Shown: positions 60,091 to 64,000 of the stretch, one piece after another
Position numbering within the stretch: the stretch's first letter is position 1
Layout of the letters: every line of letters begins with the position of its first letter
NCBI GenBank assembly: GCA_025449115.1
Contig: JAHLKC010000053.1
Coordinates: 172,385 to 236,384 of the forward strand
Direction: 5' to 3'
Source: Chytridium lagenaria
Taxonomy: Eukaryota; Chytridiomycota; Chytridiomycetes; Chytridiales; Chytridiaceae
DNA: 64,000 nucleotides
Translations under genes and position numbers: made by a program
Notes under the pieces: model-generated
Database searches by the model: none
What the model was told of the DNA's origin: nothing
The model's input: the letters and a program-made list of their open reading frames with translations, nothing else

Positions 60091-60914
60091 TCAATATTCA
60101 CGGAATCGTCCAGAATCACGAGACCGATTAGACCTCCTGATAGGAGAACCAGAAGACTCACTCGCAGTCAGTGACAGTCTCCTACGCTTTGCAGGAGAAA
60201 CAGACGCGGACGACCTTGAACGCTGACTAGTGTTTCGGGTTGATCGACGCGGCGATGACATATATGAGGAATTGTTCGATACTTCAAATGAAATGTTAAA
60301 AGTAAACAGCGTAAAATCATATTACCAGTATCCACCGATGTATGACGCTTTGATCTGCGCGGAATTTCGCGCGTGTCTGCTTTCAGGTATCAGTCTTATT
60401 GTAGTTTTGACAAAATTGCCACTTACTTCTATGTTCAGGTGCAGGTAAAAGTTGAAGCTTATCCTCTATCTCCTTCAACTGCAACAAAACCCTTTCCTCG
60501 AGCGCTTCCACTTTGTCTTCTAGACATTGCACAATTACTTCCATCTTCTCTGCCATACCCGCCTGAGCTTTGTGCATCTGATCAAAATTCGAGATAATGT
60601 TCCTTCGTGTTGCATTGTTTTCGTGCATCAGCGTTACCAAGGTGTCCCTCCCAGCCGCTAAATGCATTTGAGTGTCACCGTTGGCGCTTACAAGGTAGCA
60701 ATCGTTTAAGCGTTTGAGTTCCGATATTTTGAAACCTTCCAAAATTTTTGTAAAAAAAAAAGATTCTGCGACGTGAGCATCAGGACCTACAAACCGTACG
60801 GACCGTACTGTGAAGAATTACATTATTCACATGGCCTATGGCTCATAAGGACATTCCGTCTAAGTCCGTTGAGTTCCGTTATATCCCGCGTCGACGCGTA
60901 TATTTACGCGTCAT
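60091..60914 (-). CDS. Element-borne coiled-coil protein with basic Arg/Ser C-terminus
   Basis: Three exons join in frame by GT-AG introns: 60914-60908 (ATGACGC), 60786-60427 and 60281-60091, giving 185 residues with no indels. A TATATAAA box lies about 35 bases upstream of the ATG on the minus strand. The protein starts MTRPDAHVAESFFFTKILEG. Its middle (about residues 70-115) is a heptad-like coiled coil (MAEKMEVIVQCLEDKVEAL, then EERVLLQLKEIEDKLQLL), and the tail is Arg/Ser-rich with a nuclear-localisation-like PAKRRRL and repeated RSNRSRDSGRF. Family not recognised. It sits wholly inside the inverted-repeat element, so it may be an element DNA-binding protein; that is inference. Intron 1 contains a CCGTACGG palindrome. 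Confidence 0.6.
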
Positions 60915-60978
60915 ATTGAATCCTCCCTTCTTTTCCCTTTGGGTTTTTTATATATACTTTTTCCCCATGTTTATAGGG

Positions 60979-61012
60979 TTTTTATTGAAGGAGGTGGCGC
61001 GCATATGTGCCG
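60979..61012 (+). repeat. 34-bp direct repeat, copy 2
   Basis: Identical to 59344-59377, adjacent to the right inverted repeat. Confidence 0.9.
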
Positions 61013-61013
61013 T

Positions 61014-61070
61014 TTATATGTGTGTGCATATGTTGTGTCTATTATTTATTTGTATTTTGTGTATTACTTT
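61014..61070 (-). repeat. Right inverted repeat of the element
   Basis: Reverse complement of 59280-59337 with a small divergent patch (TAAATAAT against TAGGGTT). Confidence 0.85.
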
Positions 61071-62548
61071 AATATGAGAGATTTCTTGATTTAATTTGTA
61101 CATGTTGAATTAAGTAGTTGATATTGAGTTGATTCCCCATCCTCTATCTCACGCGCGTGGCCTCGCCGTGATCTCCCTTCACTCCTTCTTGGATGGCAGC
61201 CCACCCCTCTACCCCCTGCCACCTGGTGAAGCCGCAATCCAGCTGTTTGAAGCAGAAGGCTGCGATGGGAGCCCAAGGGTCCTCCTCATTGTCAGTGTCC
61301 TTTAGCTTAGGCTTGGTCGGCTACATTCCACCTCTGATGATCCCCGAGCCGGTGATCGACGCTGCAGGCAGGTGATGAGTGAGGTTACCCTGTGCCAGCT
61401 CGTGAGGCAACGAGATCATCACGTTCCAAAAGGTGCCATAGCAGGAAGGCAAGGAGGCTTTCAGCCATCCCCGATCGCCAGGAGACGATCTGGTGCTCAT
61501 ATTGGTTTATTAGCAAGGTAAGTCGACATAGAAGATACTAAACACGTTCCCTTCTCCCTTTATTAAGCAGAACCTCGCGATCACTCACCCACACCATCGC
61601 CAAACAACAACAACATCACTTAGATTCAGGAGTACATCCTGTCCCTAGGTGCTCTGTGGACTTGCTCTGCTGGAGCAACTCCTTTACTCTTCTCCCCTAC
61701 CCCCTAGTCGAAGCTAGGTAGGGAGGGATGGGTCAAGAGAAGATCACAGTGGGGGCCCAACCTAAAATGGGTGTTTTGGTGAGTTCTCGTCGGTTTTTGC
61801 TTATTTTTCGTTGTTTCTTTTGCAAACCCGACATCACCTCCGCTCTGGACCAACCTGGACGCGTTCCCCCGCCGAAACTGGACCTCTGGATGTGTTCTGG
61901 ATGTGCCTGGATCTCCTACCTCTCTCCATGCATGCCTGGAATCATCTCGTGTCACCTACCATTGTTCTGGCCATTGTTCCATTTTGGGGCAGTCTGGGAT
62001 GATGGAAGGGCACCAGAGACCACACCATCACTGCATCACCACTATGCCGCGTTCTCACGCCGCGTGGGTCATGCTTAAAGTGATACCTACCTCTCTAGAT
62101 TGAGTCCCTGGACTCTTACCTTATCTACTGAGAAACATTGGCTATTAGAACTCGATCCCTCGACTTCTAGGCCTCACCTTGCTTCTAAAGCTAAATCCGA
62201 GCGTGTTCTACACACCCTCGTCAAATTTCGAGCTTCTAGCTCGTATTTTTCATATTTGACTTAGTATAGTCAATGATACTATGTAGCGTACCTTTGCGGT
62301 GCACTACATTTCTCACAAAAATACTTGTCCCACACCATAGCTAGGCCAGAAATCCGAAGCCAGTGATGGTGGTGTGAGAAGTCAAGAAAACGCACCCTAT
62401 TGCGGTGCTTGAAAACGATTTAGAAAGGTCTACGCGACCTATTTAAAGTTCAAAAGAGTTTTCGCTTTTAACTTTTGTTTTGACGACAAAATCTCTGTCT
62501 CCCCTTTTTATGTGGGGGACTTAGAAAATATTTCGAAAATAAAAAGAT
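61071..62548. other. Unresolved region, possibly retroelement leader or remnants
   Basis: About 1.5 kb with several ORFs of 60-116 codons on the plus strand (for example 61728-62078) and a 65-codon frame ending near 62273. None is recognised. The repeated word TTGCGGTGC (62294 and 62400) and a hairpin at 62549-62578 lead into the following ORF. Confidence 0.3.
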
Positions 62549-62578
62549 TTGGTACCCACTATTATAGTGGATACCAAG
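62549..62578. other. Imperfect hairpin immediately before the right-edge ORF
   Basis: TTGGTACCCACTAT faces ATAGTGGATACCAAG, a near-perfect inverted repeat with almost no loop. It could be an RNA structure or a footprint of insertion. Confidence 0.6.
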
Positions 62579-64000
62579 ATCGACACAAACATAATAATAA
62601 AGACTTTGACAGAAACCTTTATTGACAACAGTCTACAACTACACAGAGTAAGTGCATTAAGGCTTCCCGACCACTTCCTTACCCATTCCTTCCCCCCAGT
62701 GTCCCCTTCCCACAACGACAAGAACTGGCGGGATCGAGGCAATGATAAAGGGAGGGTTAGCAAAGATTACCCTCGCAAAGATGGGGGGAAAGTCAATAAG
62801 ACAAGACCCAAACTCACCGGGTCTGGTATCCCAGAGAATGCCCGTCTCTTCCAGATCAAGGCTGGGAGAGACCTTCCCTCCATCACCGAGCGATCCAATG
62901 GCATCATCTCGGAATTCCGGGCCACCTGTGCTATCTTTGGGGTCCCGCTCTGCCAGGAGAACCTTAGCCGGTTCATTAGGAATCAGAGGCCTAAAGGGAA
63001 GGGACAACTTTCTGAACCTTACCTCAATGATGAGGAATGCCGCAAGCATAACCTCACCATACTTGACCCTCGGGCTACGGTCGGTCAGCACCAGAAACTT
63101 CTTTCTGGCTCAATGGTGTCGACCTCTCGCCCATCACCATCCAGGGACGATCCTGTCTCCAAGAAGACTCCTGCCGCCTCTTTTCCCGACCCTCGTCGCT
63201 CTGATGCAGCCGGCACCTCCAGTGGTCGTCACCCCAGCCGAGACTCTTCTCCAATGGATGAGGATGAAGTCGTTCATCCCTCACCAGGGGGTAAACTAGC
63301 TCCTCGCCTCAACAAGCTCAAGGCAGGCCTCGAACCTGCCACCTCTGAGCATCCAAAAAGCAAAGGAAAGGGACCCCTCCTCGAGCATGAGTATGACGAG
63401 GTCTTCCTCCGCCCTAAAGCGAATGATCCCTTTTCCTACGAAGGAGCTCACTGGTGCTGCTCGCGATCATGCCATCCACCAACGTCGCGAAGGTTGTCTC
63501 AGCCCCCGCACCTTGGTCACTGTCCGTCCAAAGGCACCTGCTGCCTCTCGCGATGCCCCACCATCTCCGTACCCTGACGACTCCTCGTCCTCTCGCCACG
63601 GATCCTCCAGTGCCAACCCCCGCGAGAAAGAACCCGGCAGCAATCGATATAACGTTGATGCCGTTCTCTCTCTCGTCGAGCGTTTGAAAAGCCTGGGTAT
63701 TGAGGTCACCATCAGTGAGAGTAAACTCAAAAGCAACTCAACTTACCGTAATGAGAAGCTTGTTTCCTTCACTGCCCTTGTCGACGATCGTCGTAAACAC
63801 CTCTACAAAACCATTAGTGGGATTAGGGAGCTGCTTGTCGACTGTACCTCTGAGCTTCAATCGCTCCTTGGTACTCGCCAACCCACCATCCGACTGCTTG
63901 AGGACGAGGATGCCTACTCTGATGCCGCTCTCGTCTCCATCCGTCACGATTGGAACAGCGTTCTTCTAGAAAGTCAGCTTAAAGTGAAAGAGGCTCGTAA
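62549..64000 (+). CDS. Large unrecognised ORF (gag-like composition), runs off the window
   Basis: Frame open from 62549 to about 63447, then continuing one frame over to the window end, over 470 codons in all. A one-base indel near GGAGCTCACTGG (about 63447) would join the two parts. The first part is basic (KTRPKLTGSGIPENARLFQI, RNQRPKGKGQLSEPYLND), the middle Ser/Pro-rich, and the last part helical (NVDAVLSLVERLKSLGIEV, LVDDRRKHLYKTISGIREL). No zinc knuckle, protease or RT was seen before the edge. The composition and the low-complexity linker resemble a retroelement gag, but this is weak. The first ATG after 62549 that starts translation is not certain. Confidence 0.4.

Larger units (their letters stand above)
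59280..61070. mobile_element. Putative mobile element bounded by inverted repeats, carrying one three-exon gene
   Basis: About 1.8 kb. The ends are imperfect inverted repeats of about 58 bp: left 59280-59337 reads AATACACAAAATACAAAT... ending CACACATATAA, and the right 61014-61070 is its reverse complement with a few differences. Directly inside each end lies an identical 34-bp segment (59344-59377 and 60979-61012) in the same orientation on the plus strand, that is flipped relative to the inverted repeats. The interior has several CCGTACGG palindromes and one apparently intact minus-strand gene. No transposase motif was recognised, and target-site duplications are not obvious. Classification is open. 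Confidence 0.55.

Noticed and set aside
60383..60742. Treating the 119-codon minus-strand frame as a complete single-exon gene
   Set aside because: It lacks an ATG, and both ends meet canonical splice sites that extend it in frame to 185 residues.
1..64000. tRNA or rRNA genes
   Set aside because: I noticed no cloverleaf or rRNA-like sequence, but this was reading by eye; a covariance-model scan would be needed to exclude tRNAs.

Overview
The window reads as nuclear DNA of a flagellated (zoosporic) fungus, most likely a chytrid. It has short GT-AG introns, fungal-type genes and Ty3/gypsy retrotransposon sequence. It also carries CFAP61, a protein of the motile axoneme that non-flagellated fungi have lost. 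Clade assignment is inference from gene content; no species can be named from sequence alone.

Layout: 1-2887 is a minus-strand Ty3/gypsy gag-pol that runs off the left edge, with a candidate 5' LTR at 2951-3705. Then come CFAP61 (4175-10291, +), a FAD monooxygenase (10900-12442, +), an unrecognised two-helix membrane protein with PPxY motifs (about 13823-16063, +), TOR kinase (about 17591-27227, +) and a Cys-type selenoprotein-H homologue (27620-28664, +). These are followed by a DUF4062-NACHT-WD40 STAND NTPase (28839-34312, -), divergent from the ribosome-quality-control E3 ligase Listerin (35275-41303, +), and a DOMON-cytochrome b561-cytochrome b5-FAD/NAD reductase fusion (41902-45106, +). 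A satellite array with a ~300-bp period (about 45970-48380) separates that gene from a convergent long-chain acyl-CoA synthetase (48835-51503, -). Next are a 2.2-kb AT-rich gap, a GT32 glycosyltransferase (53743-55161, -), a 90-bp (30-codon) tandem repeat (55400-55850), a frameshifted F-box/ankyrin gene (56779-57997, +), an inverted-repeat-bounded element with its own three-exon gene (59280-61070), and an unrecognised large ORF that runs off the right edge.

The conserved genes are mostly housekeeping (TOR signalling, Listerin, acyl-CoA synthetase, CFAP61) and show no operon-like functional grouping. Regions after 45 kb and at both ends are repeat-rich and accessory.

Many conserved genes, including TOR, carry single-base frameshifts, often in short homopolymers. 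In genes that should be essential these are best explained as assembly indels, so frameshifts elsewhere in the window should not be read as pseudogenes without re-sequencing. Exon limits given for long genes are approximate unless stated.
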